DNA of 64,000 nucleotides from Aulostomus chinensis (GCA_037954235.1 JBBMOA010000013.1:22508001-22572000); one strand, 5' to 3'; positions 34,001-47,600 are shown, numbered from the stretch's first letter. Translations and numbers: made by a program. Notes: generated by a model not told the origin, from the sequence alone.

Positions 34001-37000
34001 GATTCTGGTAAAAACCATGAGAAGTAGTCTAGACAGCTGATTTGAAATAGATGGGAGGCTTCCAGATCGTAAAATAATGTTTGTGTCATGAGAGAAGAAA
34101 ACTCTTCTCTGCACGGTGATGCAAATTATTTATTTGTGGTATGAAAACATGTCTGAAAACAACTGACAAGTTGTCTCCTGGAAATCCTGGTCTCTGTTAA
34201 AATTGGAGTCTATATGGCAGCTGAAGGTTACTAAGAGTCACGGAGCAAACTTTGTGCTGCTTTGCAAAGAAAGAAGACAAATTGCCTGTGTTGTAGCCAA
34301 AAATATGTGCAAAGAATGAAAATTATAGCTTATAGGGGAAAAAAAAGCCCCAAATTACAATGATTTGTGAAGGTTGCCTGCCCTGTTCTTCAGAAAAAGA
34401 AAAAAAAAAAGAGTCCTTCCTTGGCACATGCAACTGATAATCAAACAAATAATATGTTCTTAAAAAGTCAAAATTTCAATATTACTTCAGAAATTACTTT
34501 CTATACAATACAAAAACAATGTAGAACAATAGTTGGCAATATATGCAAAATCCACAAACAAAGGCACATCATTTCTTTTTATTCCTCCAGAGACTAAGAT
34601 AGTTCTAAGCCGTGAAAGTGGCTTTCATGTATTACTTGCCAGGAGGGTCATGCAGAGCACTAATAATTCCTCTACTCCACATTCCTCTATGTAGTAATAA
34701 TTAGTAATCTTCATTGTGCAGCTGTAGGGGTGTTTGCTGTCCCGTCAAAGAACCCTCCTGTTTTCTGACACATCTCATTATGGCATCCTTACTTATTTGT
34801 GAAAACAGTTGTGACAAGAGCTTATAAACTGAAGCATACAATCTATAATGAGCTATAAATAAGCTTAGTGGTCAGTTATGTTTTCAATCATACTGTGACA
34901 TACGTAGATATTTTAATAAAATGAATTTTTTTGCTGCAGTCAAGCACTTGCTAGGAATTCCTCGGTCAAATTAAATGCGTGTGTATAAAAGCAATTACGG
35001 TCTATCTCAGATGCATTCACCCGAGCATTGCAAACTTAATTAAGGAGGTTACGCACAGCTGTGCCTACATGCCACATGGCACTATGATGCCACAAATTCA
35101 ACCTTTCAGCTTAGACCAGAAGCACACAACTTGTCATGCCATAAATCCTGACGGTGTATTACCCCTCACGCTCATATCAAATCCATACACGGTGATACCT
35201 CTTAATGTCCTACTCACAAAATTTAACAGCATGTACATGGAGCAGTCCTCAAAGAAACGTCTGGACAAGTTTACTTGCCCTTTGACACATATGCTGCCAT
35301 TGGTAGCCCTCAGCAGAGGCCTTTTATCTGTTGTATTTCAAATCCAGAGGGGGCTGTGCTTTTGCGGTTGGACCTCCCAAACGTTCAAACAGCTCTCCAT
35401 GTTCTATCTGATCAATCTGTGGTTTGTTTTTGAGCAGCTGCTGTAAAAATGTCTTTTTTTTTAAGTTAAATTATTTTAGTGGCATGCTCTTACAGAAAGT
35501 GTGTTCATCATATGTATGTGCTCTTGTTTAGGAAGTTTCTACAACAGAGGAGGATTTACTAGAACATGTCCTCATCCAGAGGCCCTTTTTTTGAGACATG
35601 GAGAGGAGCACCAAAATGTTGTAGAGTTTGATTTTCTGTACAGTAAGTTTCCTAAAAGTACACAATATGTCAAATTGTGTGATTGTTTGCTCACTACAAA
35701 CAAATTTTTGAACATTTGGCTCCACCAATAAACACAAATGCTGTGCATCTATTCCAGCTGGACCAAGCTGTTTGTTATGTGTCGTTCTGTTGTCTGGTCT
35801 GCTTTTTGAGCTTGTTAATGCAACTTTTGGACGTAATTCCTTTTTCCCCCTTGTAAAAATCCTCTGACAGAAGGGAAACCACAGATGAGAGAGGACAAGA
35901 GAGCGGGAGAGAGAACATTCTTTGCTGTAAAGCCTGTTTCAGATTGTTCTCTATGTGTTGTATGGCCTGGGAGCGTAACTGTGCTGGTCCGGCCTGAGTG
36001 GAGCGCCCGGATCGTGCCTGTGTCTGTGCACAAATTCAAAAATATTTAACTGAGACGCAACACATCTGCAAGCACACTTAGAAGCAACATGCCACGTTAC
36101 CACTTCTCATTTGACAAAAAAACCTTGCAAACTTTCCCTGCGTATCTTTGCATGTTTGGATTTTTGTGTATCTTACCCTTAATGAGAAGCCCTCGGTACT
36201 TGTGTGTTACAACAGCTGCCATGTAGGTAATCTATATCATTAATTATGATGATGCACTTGTGTTAATACGTATTTGTTTGGAAATTAGATGCTACATCAT
36301 TATAAATTCTGTGGTTTTTCATCTCAGCCACGACTAGCTATAAATTACCAAAGGCAGTCAATTATTGCTGTTTGCAGGATACATAGTGACCTTATCCAAA
36401 CTGACAAACAGCCAATTTCTTCACACTGCTCTGCATCCTCGCATGCCTTGCCTTTTCTTATTTACTGCCTAGTTTCTAAATGCCACATTTGTTCCTGTTT
36501 ATTCCCAGGGAGGCTTCTTTTGTTTCATTTTTCTCTTTCATTTTCATTAGTCAGATTCTATCAATCTATTTATCAAAACAACAACTAACGAAGAAAATGA
36601 AAGGAACAGAAAAAGCGTGACTTCTTTTGGTTTTTGGTTGAACTAAATCTTTGAATAGAAATAGAAATGGCATAAACTTAATAATCGTTCAATGTATTGG
36701 AAATCAATTTAGTTTAGGATGAGGGGACTGTGTGATTTTTATGGTAGAGTAAACCATAATCACCTTTACCAACACCTGCTAATGGTTTTGTTCCTACAAT
36801 AGCTCATTTCTTTGGGGTAATAACCCCTCAGACCAACTGAACTTGCTGTGTACGCTTATGCGCCACCACTTGGAGTTTTACTGTCTTCCCACCCACACAA
36901 AAGGTCAGATTCACCTTCAGTCAGGCGTTAAAATGAAGCCCATTCTCTCACAGAGCCCATCACTCAGACCACTTCGACTCCTAAATGAACACATAAAATG

Positions 37001-37276
37001 TAGCCTTATGAGCTGCCTGCATCGTATATTTTTCCTGTAAATGGCTGAAAACTACGTCCGTCTAAAAACAGGATTCGTGATGTTCCAAGAGATCCTTCCC
37101 TTCCTCCTGCTTTACAATTGCAGCATAACGACTTTTATTTATGCAGGCTAGGTAATGGCACTGTATTTACAGACAGTTGGGCACCTCGCTGTTGGCCCAG
37201 ATAAAACCACGTTTATGCTGGCTTTTTGTTGTAGATGCTTTCGTGAAGAACTTAATGTCTTCACTGTTGTTTGTTT
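31041..37276. other. Gene-free stretch, mostly unique sequence
   Basis: No supported gene. The plus-strand 155-codon frame at 34979-35446 has no recognisable domain and lies in AT-rich, possibly conserved DNA (AGCAATTACGG, AACTTAATTAAGG). A splice-like 111-nt interval at 35532-35642 is discussed in the findings. A homeobox-core-rich patch lies at 36215-36300. No mobile element was confidently recognised. Confidence 0.5.
36215..36300. promoter_or_regulatory. Candidate conserved noncoding element (unproven)
   Basis: Within 85 bp there are GGTAATCTATATCATTAATTATG, TGTTAATACG and GAAATTAGATG. That is at least four TAAT/ATTA cores in repeat-free sequence. It is an inference from motif density only. 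Confidence 0.22.
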
Positions 37277-37292
37277 GTGTGTGTGTGTGCGT

Positions 37293-37334
<42 letters not shown>

Positions 37335-37349
37335 GTGAGAGAGAGAGAG
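37277..37349. repeat. Compound (GT)n / (GA)n microsatellite
   Basis: A GT array of 56 bp has three GC interruptions on its left side and pure (GT)15 at 37303-37332. It is followed by a short AAGT and then (GA)6 at 37337-37349. Alternating GT/GC favours Z-DNA. Confidence 0.97.
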
Positions 37350-37437
37350 CAGGATTACACCAAAACTGCCAGGCCCAGTTTCACAAAGTTACTGGAGGAG
37401 TTGGAGCAGATCTGAATCACAGGGGCAATAGCTAGAC

Positions 37438-37452
37438 TTTTTTTTTTTTTTT
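37438..37452. repeat. Poly-T tract, T15
   Basis: A T15 run. A second run, T13, follows about 300 bp later at 37742-37754. Confidence 0.93.
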
Positions 37453-38207
37453 AACTTTTTTCCCATTTTTGTTAACATTGTAAGACGGGGCACTTAACAG
37501 CCATAATGCTGAGTGGCTGGAGGCCGTGAAATCACATCCAAAGTGGGATAAGGTGTTAAACCGTTATAAAAACAGTGTCTTCCCAGCCACAATTTTAACT
37601 TTTCACACATACTTTTTTGGGCCGGAACGAAGGCAAATTTTTCATCTTCACACAATTTAACCATCCAAACAAAACAACGTTTATTTTGTTGACCCTCCAA
37701 ACGACAAGCGTAACCTCCAACTGAGAAACTAAGAGGGAGACTTTTTTTTTTTTTAAGAATCATACAGTAACTGCATTTCCCACAGTTTTGGCACCACAGA
37801 TACATAATTGATATCGCTGCATTCAGCCGAGTCTCCTGACTCTTAAGAAAGAAAACACAATAGCACTCCTGACTTTGAGGAAAAAGCCATTTTGACATTG
37901 TGTCCCTCAGCTGAATCCTTTTCTCATTCAGTGACAGCATCACCATTGCTCCAACTGCAAAAGACCCCAGCTGATCCTGATCATCCTCCTGGTCTTTACC
38001 AGACATTTGACTGACTCCTAATATCTGTTTTAACCCATTTTCGTTGAAGCACATCGTTACACACATGCAACTAAAAATAATCTGTCTGTGAAAATGTATT
38101 CCATTTTTCCCTCAGAAGTGTTCATGGAACTTCCAGATGGTCCACGCTTTTGAATAATTCATTTCTTTGCGTTGCCTTCCCAGGTTATCAGAGGGATCTT
38201 ATCAGTG

Positions 38208-38245
38208 GGGCTGTATCGCAGTTGTAGGGCTGTATCGTAGTTGTA
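38208..38245. repeat. 19-bp unit repeated twice in tandem
   Basis: GGGCTGTATCGCAGTTGTA (38208-38226) is followed immediately by the same unit with one change, CGT for CGC (38227-38245). A partial third start, GGGG, follows. It lies 15 bp upstream of the MITE candidate. Confidence 0.92.
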
Positions 38246-38259
38246 GGGGTTCAGTAATG

Positions 38260-38694
38260 CCTGTTTCCATTTAATTGTCAAGTGAGTTTTAATCAAACTG
38301 GATACATCAACAAAAAAAAAAGGAATTGGACATTAAATATGTTTCTATCAACTGATTTGGAGAAAGTAAAAGGGGCTAAGTAATGGCTCCAGAAGATGGC
38401 GGTAAAGACAATGTTATGCATGGCAGTAGATATAACAAAGCAGAAGAAGAAAAGTAAAGAAAGATCTTGAGGAGGAACTTTCCATGAAGTTGTAATTGTT
38501 CTTAAGTAGCAGCTCTTATTGGACAGGTGGCAAACCATCCAGAGACAAAGAAGGTTGTGAATATTTAGCTTTTTTTTTTTCCCTAAAAAGGCAAAAGCAG
38601 AATAAAAACCTGCAAAATCCTGGTCCTTTTTTACAATCAAACTTTTTTAATGCGGTAGTTTTCATGCACATCAAATTATGTTGATGGAAACCAG
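38260..38694. mobile_element. Candidate MITE with short imperfect terminal inverted repeats
   Basis: The left end CCTGTTTCCAT (38260-38270) is nearly the reverse complement of the right end ATGGAAACCAG (38684-38694), with one single-base gap. The interior holds CCAGAAGATGGCGGTAA, a GTTATGCATGGCAGTAG block and GCAGAAGAAGAAAAG. It has no coding capacity beyond a 115-codon minus-strand frame without a domain. Short non-coding elements with 'GTTTCCAT' ends are familiar in teleosts. No clear target duplication was found, so the boundaries are approximate. Confidence 0.5.
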
Positions 38695-38785
38695 ATTATT
38701 GACTTGTGAAATGGCGTGTGGCGGTGACATCAAATAAGAGCAAATCATCTGTTATTACAACCGGCCTGTCATCTTCCAGGTAATT

Positions 38786-38801
38786 GAGAGAGAGAGAGAG
38801 G
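38786..38801. repeat. (GA)8 microsatellite
   Basis: Eight GA units preceded by GGTAATT. Confidence 0.92.
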
Positions 38802-39193
38802 CCTATGTCCAGGGTTCAGGAACATCCATGTGTGCAGTGTTGGTGCTACTACTTTGACTGAGAAGCCGATCCCGTACCCTAGTGTGACAGGCTGAGACAA
38901 CCATCGACCCAGCACTCGCGCTCCTACTATGAGTTTCTCTGTATAGCAGCTTCAGGGTAGCTCTCGAGTTTCATGTTTGCTGCCCTAACATGAATTATAG
39001 AAAGACACAATCTGAAAATTCCATTGGTGAAATGATACAGGCAACAAAATACTATTACAAAAGTTATACTTGAAACTGAGTCATACACATTCTCATCTTG
39101 GATGGTCATTATCCAGTTTTGTGTAGGATATTGAGCAGCTCCAGTGAAGCAAAGGCATTTAAGTGTCTTCTTTCACTTTGTGTGTTTTTGCGT

Positions 39194-39196
<3 letters not shown>

Positions 39197-39243
<47 letters not shown>
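39197..39243. repeat. (TG)23 microsatellite
   Basis: A perfect 47-bp TG array between GCGTGAT and CCGAGATATG. Confidence 0.98.
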
Positions 39244-39245
<2 letters not shown>

Positions 39246-39735
39246 GAGATATGTGAGACTGAGGGTTGATGGTTCAGTGCTCTTGCTCAGGAAACAACCC
39301 CCTTCTCAATCACCTTAGTCAAAGCACTGTAAGCTTGTTAGCTTCAGAATTGCTCCTCTCACTCTAATTTCCTGCATGACATGGGCTTGTTTGCTTCAAT
39401 GCTCCATTGGCCGTTTACCTATCAGCATTCTCAGCTGGCCCCAGTATATTCACCACCACTATTTCCTTCTCTCCTTGACCATAATGGAGCAGTATCCAGT
39501 GCCCAGCAAATACTCATGGTAGATGGTACATTTTTCATGTGTTTCCGGCAGGTAATATCTACCACTAGAGTTTCCATGAAAACTAAAATAATTCAAGATA
39601 TTGCATCACTGAGAGCTAGTTGTTTTACTCTTTCACATTATCTGCACATAGCCAGATCCCTCATTACTATTGATCTCCACTCCGTTTCAACTGTGCTGTG
39701 AGAAAATGTTCCATGAAATATTTATTTTCCTTGCA

Positions 39736-39750
39736 CCCCCCCCCCCCCCC
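39736..39750. repeat. Poly-C tract, C15
   Basis: A C15 run followed by TCCCC. It is one of six long C or G tracts in the window. Confidence 0.93.
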
Positions 39751-42700
39751 TCCCCAAATCCGGGCTATCCTTGCAAGTCACACCTGCTGATCCAAGCCAT
39801 TTTTTAAAAGCATGGATTTAGCCCTCAGTCGCCCCTGCATAGTGCATCATATTCAGAGCTGCATTGATGCACATTAAAAGCTGAAGCAGAGGGAACATAA
39901 ACATGGTGCTATTGGCCTTCGTAGGCGGGGGTGTCATAGATAGCGTCACCCCTGTGGCCTTCCTGGACCTGGTCAGGGTTTGCCAACAACTGATATGGTT
40001 TGCATAGGTGCGGTGTTATGGGCTGGCAGGTGATATCACCTTTGCAGACATATTTGGGCTTAAGTTTCCTCATATAGACTTCAGCTGCAACTGTTTGTCT
40101 TTAATTGGGTTAGTTATGCAGGGGTTATGTTTAAATTTAGAATACATCCCCTTGAGAATTCACGTTAACAAACGCTCCTTTTAGGTTAAGTATGTGCATG
40201 TGTTTACATTGGTATGTAACTGCATAATGGATGAATGTATGCATGTATAATTTAGTCAGTGTGGATTAAAGGAACACACATCACTGAGACATTTGCATTG
40301 ACCCGCTTCCATTTGGCAATGCAATCAATTGTCAGATTCGCAATTCATACATCATACTTTTGTCATTCGAAACCCATCATCACTGCACTGACCCAAACAC
40401 AAAGGCCCCATATACGCACAGATCACAGCGTCCATAAATAATAAAGTGCACATATATTAAACATCGAAGTTGAGCTTGCAATAGCTGCTCACAGTTGGCT
40501 GACTAAGATGCCTCATTCTTCCCCTCTAAGACTTAATTAGAAGCCTTGTATTTCCTGTATGAAAAACAACAGCAAAAAACAAACAAACACAAGGGGAAGA
40601 AAGCCACAGGGAGTGTACCCTTTGATTTTCCCACAATGCACTCTGTTATTTACAGTTTGCAATAATTGTAGGCTATGTGAGAGGACGGAGCCTTGAATAG
40701 GAACATCTAATAAATACCTGTTTTTTGCCCCCTCTTACTCACCTCCACTACATTCAAAGGTTAGTAATCCAAATATTTCCTCACAAATCTCCGGTTTCTT
40801 CATGCATGTCAGTTTCCATTTGTAGAGGCTCTGCAAATGCAGCACAAATTGCCTGGTAACAACAGTCCATGCCAATGTGGAGGCTGAGTGGAGAGTTCAA
40901 ATACAAATATAATCCAGGGATGAAAAGAGATGAAAACAGTAGCTGCTGCAGGTGATAAACATATGATCTGCAGCCAATATGCCCCGTATCTTAAGACATG
41001 TAAGGAAATGGGAGGAGTCTGTAAACGTGGGCTATGTCAATAAAATCCTTTATCATGGTATTAGTGACTTCACAATGTGACAGATAAAGATTTTGTTGTA
41101 GGAGGTTAAGTGGCAAACTGGTCATGGATAAATATTCTGAGGGAAAAGTGTGTTATTGTCTTCACAAGGGAATTATAAATAAACAAACTTCCTCACATGG
41201 ATGTAAACATGCAAAATACAACAAAAAAAAAACAACTCAAAAATGGTGCCCATATAATCCCCTAACTGATAGTCTTTTATTGGCATAAACAGCAAAACTA
41301 CGGGAAAAGCCATGTACAATAAAAGAAAAACTGCACGCTGTGGTAAAATATACAAAATAAATCAATCAATCAAAAATTTTCATAGCCTTAATTTTATTCT
41401 TTTCTTTGCTGTTTATGCAGTGCACAAACAGTGCATCAGAAAGGTCATCAGTTTTTAATTCTGTTTCTGTAAGCGTGCTAAAAGAGCTGCAATATATCCA
41501 TGTTCACCCAAACACGTTTGAACACAGATTTTATGTTTCATACATACATAATAAAAGATTAAAATTATACATGTTATATTAATGCGTTTGCAAAGGTTAT
41601 ATAACATTTACAGGAAGGAAGTTGTTGTTTTTTTTTAGTTGTATGCATAATTCAAATGCCCCTTTGCATTCAAACAGACTCATTTCAAATATTTTTATGA
41701 CCCCCATTGCTGTGAGAGCACCAGGCATTGAATCGCTCCACTAAAAATATCAAACATTCTGTACATTCTTTATACGGAACAACCCACCCAACCAGGGCAC
41801 ACAAGCTCATGTCCTTCAGTGAGCTCATTCTTAATTATGGTTGGTGATATTGAGACTGACGTTTAAGATCCCTTCACACTTGTGTTTTTGTAAAAGACCT
41901 GAATGAAACCCATCTGGTCTAAGTAGGGCACCAGCATGTTAATATGGTTTCTCAGGGATGAGGGATCTGCAAGATGACGGCAATCCCAGCCACGTTCACT
42001 CACTTAGCAAAACCTTGTCTCCTCTTGATCAGTCTTGACAGTAACAAAAGAGGTGAATATTCTCTAATCAAGGCCAAAAATTCTGATCACTGCTGGCATT
42101 TCCCCGATCAGCTCATAATAGCATTTTGAGGACCATGTCAGTGGATAATAAAGGGTTTGCTGTGCTGAACAATGCGATAAGATGAGCTTCTCTCACAATG
42201 GTAAATGTATCCTCTGAAAGATGTGACACCTGCTCTATAACTGGTGGCAGGTTACATGAACACAGACCTGAGAACTGCATCACCAAGCGAATTTAACGGA
42301 CGTCGAGGATTGAGCTGGTCGGCCAAAACCCAGAATGACTCCAGTATTGGATGAACAGTGTCACAAAGGTTGCTATCAGCACGTAATATGAACTGAGCTT
42401 CTCTAAATCTAGTTATGCATAAAAGGAGTGATGTTGGCACCAGACGCTGAGGTCTGAAGTCTCACTCAATTAGAGCAAAGCACCTTCGTTAAAAAGTATG
42501 AAGGATATAAATCCATAAAACTGGCTGTTGCTGCAGCCAGAGCCAGGAGGGAAAGTTAGAAAAAACAAATAAATAAATCCCACTGACTATGACTTCATAA
42601 ATAGTTTGGGTAATCGATCTGACAATGGTGTAGTTATTCAAATGAATGGAGAGTTAAGATGCTAAGGCTTTTCTGAATGAAAAGGACATTTTCTTCGACC

Positions 42701-44833
42701 AACTTGCTTCGGCTTTTGTCATTGTCGATCTGATTGGTTGAAGGTAGCATGTGATGCACCGATGGTTCATCCAATCACCTGCCAAAAGCTTTTCCAAACC
42801 GCCTCTATGGTGGACTCCTCAGATGCTCCCATCAAACCTCACGTGCATATGTGAGTACATATCAGCAGAATACTCCACCATCCTGTTATTACCTCTGGTG
42901 GCAGCGGAGGTTACTGATCATTTTTCACTTGTTTTTTCTTTTCACACATTAAAATGGGGTCATCATCCCACTTATTTGAGTTTATAATATCTTTAAGCGA
43001 CATATCTTGCAGTAGGTGTTTGATTATTTTATCTCCTATCTTCAAATAATGTTTTGAATCGCAAAACATGATTTAGAACTTGACGCAGCCCCAAACAACA
43101 AAATCATTTGGTATCTTTTGCAATGCAACTGCCAGTCTTCAAATGATATGTTTGGAGGGAAGGGATGAGGAAAATAATGATGAATCAATAGCCTTGGTGG
43201 AGATGTGAGTCTATTACCAAGAATAATGAGGCATGTGGGCAGCACAGAAATTATAACAGACAGGATGAATACTGTGTGTTTTTCTATCACATTAATGTGT
43301 CTTTGTAGAATTGGGAACAAATTGCATCCCAGTCTAGTCCACCAACCATCCACCTCATTATGAAGGAGCTAAAATATCCACTCGGAGTCTTTAGATTTCT
43401 GACATTTCACATCACTCTGAAATGTAAGCCGACTAATTCCAAGGCAGGATATGTACATGTTTACTTCTCCTTTCTACTCCACACTGCACTATCGCCACAG
43501 AATTCTTCATGAAATTGTCCTTGCATCATGCCATGGAGCCACAAGAAAGAATGCTGCATGAAAAACAAACCAAAAAAAATGAGCATAATAAATCAGAGTG
43601 AAGGTAACAGAGGACTCTTGATGGTTTATCTGCAGTGAGCAACCAGTCTTCACTTGGTATTTTTCCCTTTGAAAACACCAGCCTGGCTTTCAATTACATC
43701 TCAGCGTGCTGTCATAGCCTCTTTCAGAGTGATTATTTTTCACTTTCATATCTGAAAATGTGTAGCCAAATCTAATAATACTATATCCAATTGATGTTGG
43801 GAGAAATATTGAAGACAAAAAAAAAAAATCCAATCGCAAATAAAAAACAGACGACGTCTCATATCCATAAATGTCAGCACCAGAATCTCCAAATCCTCAT
43901 GATAAACAGTCTGTGACTTTGTTGTAATTAAAAGCTCTGTGACAAACAGGCACAGCTACACATAATGAAGTCAGATTGTAGACAGGCTATACTTCTATCT
44001 CTAACCTCTCCTTCCCCCAGCTGAGAGGATTCTAGAAATTCAGGAGATTTCCTGCTGCGGATGTGGAGGAATCACACCTCGCTGTGATAAATGCCTGCTT
44101 TTGTGTTTACTTTTGATCTTTGATAAGACGGAACTGGACATTTGCATGAAATAGCAGCAAGATTCTCAAAAATAATAACTCGATTTTTTGTTTTGTGTTT
44201 TGACTCTGCAAGGAGTTCTGCTTTCTTTCTGATTTGAGCATTTTACCACTTCAGCAATTAAGATTTTATTGCCATTACAATTTATTTTTCCTATTAAATC
44301 AGTGGTATGCAGTTTGTTATTCTTTGTTTTTTGGTCTTGAAATCAAGATAGTGTCTATCTCTACGTCAAGTTAGTTTAAAGACAATGGCCTTTCTCAGTC
44401 CAAGTTTGCTCAAAAAACAAAACAAAACAAACAAACAAAAAACCAAGTGTACTTTCTACCCATGCTTCTACCAAGGATTTGTGTCCTCATAACTTTAATG
44501 TGTTTGGCTAATTCTGCAAATGAGATTTTGCCATAAATGTTGCAATGACCAAAAGTTTATATTACTCTTGTGAGCAATAAACAGTAAATGAGTTCAAGTT
44601 AAGAGAGGGAAAAAAAAACAACAATATTGGTCAAAATGTGCTAATATATGTTTTGTTTTTTTTTTACTTATGAAATAATACCTAGACCCACATTTTTCGT
44701 TAAATCTTTCTACTCCACCAGTAATTGACCATTAGAACACCCCCATATATATAATTGCCGACTGGTGTTTAATTTTGCAGATGGTATTGACTATTATGAA
44801 ACATAGCTCCCATGATGAAATCTGCTGAAACCT

Positions 44834-44834
<1 letters not shown>

Positions 44835-44905
<71 letters not shown>
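44835..44905. repeat. (CA)35 microsatellite
   Basis: The longest array in the window: 71 bp of perfect CA, followed directly by T8. Length polymorphism is very likely. Confidence 0.98.
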
Positions 44906-44907
<2 letters not shown>

Positions 44908-46499
44908 TTTTTTAAATTGTTTAAAGACGTTACAGTTTACAAGGTAATAGAGTTTGACAAGACCTCAGAACAAACAACAGCAGCTGGATGATCAGCCGGT
45001 GCATCAAGAAGTACGAGGAGTTAAAAACAGACACATCAAACTTTGCTGCAATAAAGATGTCTCAAAAGGAACATGACGTCTTGATTTAGATGCAAAACAC
45101 AATCCCATGCTCGGCTGGCTCCTCCCATGGGGGGCCAGGAGATTAAGATTTAATGGTGATATTGAGGGAATGACACTATCTGTTTGCAGCCTCTCGTCTC
45201 CTCACACATCATCTGTGTGTTGTTATTCTATCTATTTTTTCTCTCCTAGACACGCTTATTCACAGGGTCATGTGCACACTCAAGACTGGGCATGCACACA
45301 CATGCACATACATTCAGGTTTACATCACCCCGGAGGATGTTAAGTTGATTTACAGTGCAGTTGTAGTCAACCAGACATCACACTAAAAACAAAATGCAAG
45401 CTAATTTTTTTTAACCCCCTCACATTTGAGATTGCTCAAACATATTTATGTTCCTTTTGTCTTGGTAAAGTCGTGCACAAACACACATCCACTCACAAGT
45501 GCTCACCACCTACGCCTGCATTCTCATACTGTGGACATCACACCTTCAGTCTATATTCTGACAAAGGCCTGGCTACTGGCAGATGGAGGGCAATGCAGTT
45601 TGATTTGTCACTTCAGTGCTTGGGTCTTTCTTGCTATGGAAGTGTTAATAATAGAAATAATTGATTTGTACCAATTCTGCATTGCAAAAAAACAAACCAA
45701 CATGTCTGTTCTGAAGATTTACTCATTCACTGCTGCTATGATTGTTATTCTATTCAAACTTCAAATGCACAATCAATTGTGTAACCTATGTAATTCTGAG
45801 CCAGCAGGAGCTATGAGTGAGATGCCAGGAACTTTGCAGTAACTTCTATTTATGGTTATAGTGGGCGTGGCTTATTTAAATTAAATATGACATATTAAAT
45901 ACAAATCATTGCTCCTTTCCAGAAACTAACTGTATGCAATATATATCTACTATCAAATTCAGTTACTGTATCAGAAAACTGTAGTACCTCAGTCTGGTTG
46001 TAATACCACCTGAACTGTAAGGTAACATGGTTGCCAACATGGTTTAGATTTCCATGATAGTGCCGTTAGCAGCTCCGCTCTGGAATACACCACTCACTGA
46101 TTTTACAGACATTACAAAAAACCTTTTCAGAATATTATCCTGCAGCTACTTTTGTAGAAGACTTTTAGTTGCCAAAGTGTGTAAAGTATCTGTAAAGGAT
46201 TATTTCCATCAGTCACTACTCATCCCCTGATATTTAAAGAGGCATCAAGAGCTGAAATGAATGCTGTATCATCTTTTACATGCAATTGTGAAAAGAAAAG
46301 TAGTCTATTTTTTTTATCTATCAAACTTCTCATGTTGCAAAAGTTGACAGTTTCAATATGTCATGCTTTGTGACTAAAAAAAAACCCATTGACCACATAT
46401 ATGTAAAAGACATGTCATTATATGTATAACTCATAGATTACCTGTGAATGACTTCCATTTCTCCTCTTAAAGCAACACAGAAGAGAAATATACAGCAGC

Positions 46500-46513
46500 T
46501 TTTTTTTTTTTTT
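46500..46513. repeat. Poly-T tract, T14
   Basis: A T14 run following CAGCAGC, with no element body recognised. Confidence 0.92.
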
Positions 46514-47459
46514 AAAATCCATATCCCTAAATCTTTTATGAATCATAGGTGCTTTCTCCAGAAGCTGTGAAGAGTTCACGGACCCATTGCAAATTTAGAC
46601 GATGCTTCCAATGCGACATAAAATCCAAGGTGACAATGCAAACCCTTTTTCCTTCCAGACGGCACACTTCCTGCTGTTTTCACCTGCCTGCCCTGCCTGC
46701 ATTGATGAGGGATCGAGGTGTAATTTAGCCATGATTTGTGTGTCAGTGGTTACAGAGGCTGGAAAAATGGAGACAGTGAGTCAACTCTGCAGCTCAGTGA
46801 GATGGCACATAAAGCCAATGAAGGTGGAAGACTCAAATAGATCTAGTGTCACATAGAGAAAGGTGTAAACAAAGCCCTTACTGATAAACCCCACTGCTTT
46901 ATAACTCAATGCCGATGCGATGGGTTGAAAAAGCCTATCGATGAAACACTCTGGTCACTAAAGTCATATTTAAACATTTTTCAATTTCTATTTTTAATTT
47001 TTCAAGGATAACCTCAGCTGTGTGAGAGAAGCAGTAGTGTGTTCGGGTTCAGGCCCAAACATTGAAGTTCAGGATACTTGCAAGGAGTTGGAAATAAGAT
47101 GGTGTCATGCTGCCCTAACCCATCGCTTTTTAGGTTTAGGTCCATAAATGCACCAGGATGAAAACAGAAAGAAATAAGACAAAATAAAAACATGCATCTC
47201 TGGCAGGAAAAAAATAAATAAATAAAAAAAAAGCTAATTGGATGAAAGTATGCTGCTTACCGCTTTGAGAAGCAATCATCCCTTCAGCCATTCTTTTCTC
47301 GCTTCTTTTTTTCTGTGGTTGTCCTTATTTTCAGTCTTTTATCTGCACAGAAAGAAACAGAAATAAAGACAAAATTCATGAGAGAAGTCATCTGCCACAA
47401 TGAGAATCAATACATAAAAGGTCACAATTTCAAATATCTTGAAAACACATTACTTAGAA

Positions 47460-47600
47460 CAGTGGTTCCCGAACCTTTTAAAGTCCTACGCCCTGAAACA
47501 TTCAAGCACCTGCTGTGTACCCTCTCTACCGCCACAGACGAACAACTCTCTGAAGATGTTAAATTTTGCCCTATTTGTAAGCCTGCTACAAAAAAGGAGG
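47460..47600 (+). mobile_element. Putative 5' end of a hAT-like DNA transposon
   Basis: CAGTGGTTCCCGAACCTTTT at 47460-47479 closely matches the terminal inverted repeat typical of hAT elements (CAGTGGTTCCCAACCTTTT-like). It is followed by AAAGTCCTACGCCCTGAAAC, the usual kind of subterminal sequence. No matching right end (AAAAGGTT..GGAACCACTG) was seen downstream, and there is no transposase, so the element is probably truncated. The right boundary is arbitrary. Confidence 0.5.

Larger units (their letters stand above)
37350..44834. other. Gene-free stretch with a MITE candidate
   Basis: No supported gene. The longest open frame in the window (190 codons, minus strand, 37494-38066) lies here. 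It shows no recognisable domain, no conserved-looking motif and no plausible splice context, and it crosses the T13 tract as a Lys run. The stretch also holds a 19-bp tandem duplication, the MITE candidate, (GA)n, (TG)23 and C15. Confidence 0.5.

Noticed and set aside
34979..35446. 155-codon plus-strand open frame
   Set aside because: No recognisable domain. The DNA looks more like AT-rich noncoding sequence, so openness in one frame is not enough.
37494..38066. 190-codon minus-strand open frame, the longest in the window
   Set aside because: It has no recognisable domain, signal or motif, it crosses a T13 tract as a Lys run, and its composition is not protein-like. A frame of this length is unusual but possible by chance in 128 kb of searched strand. 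Translated homology or RNA evidence would be needed.
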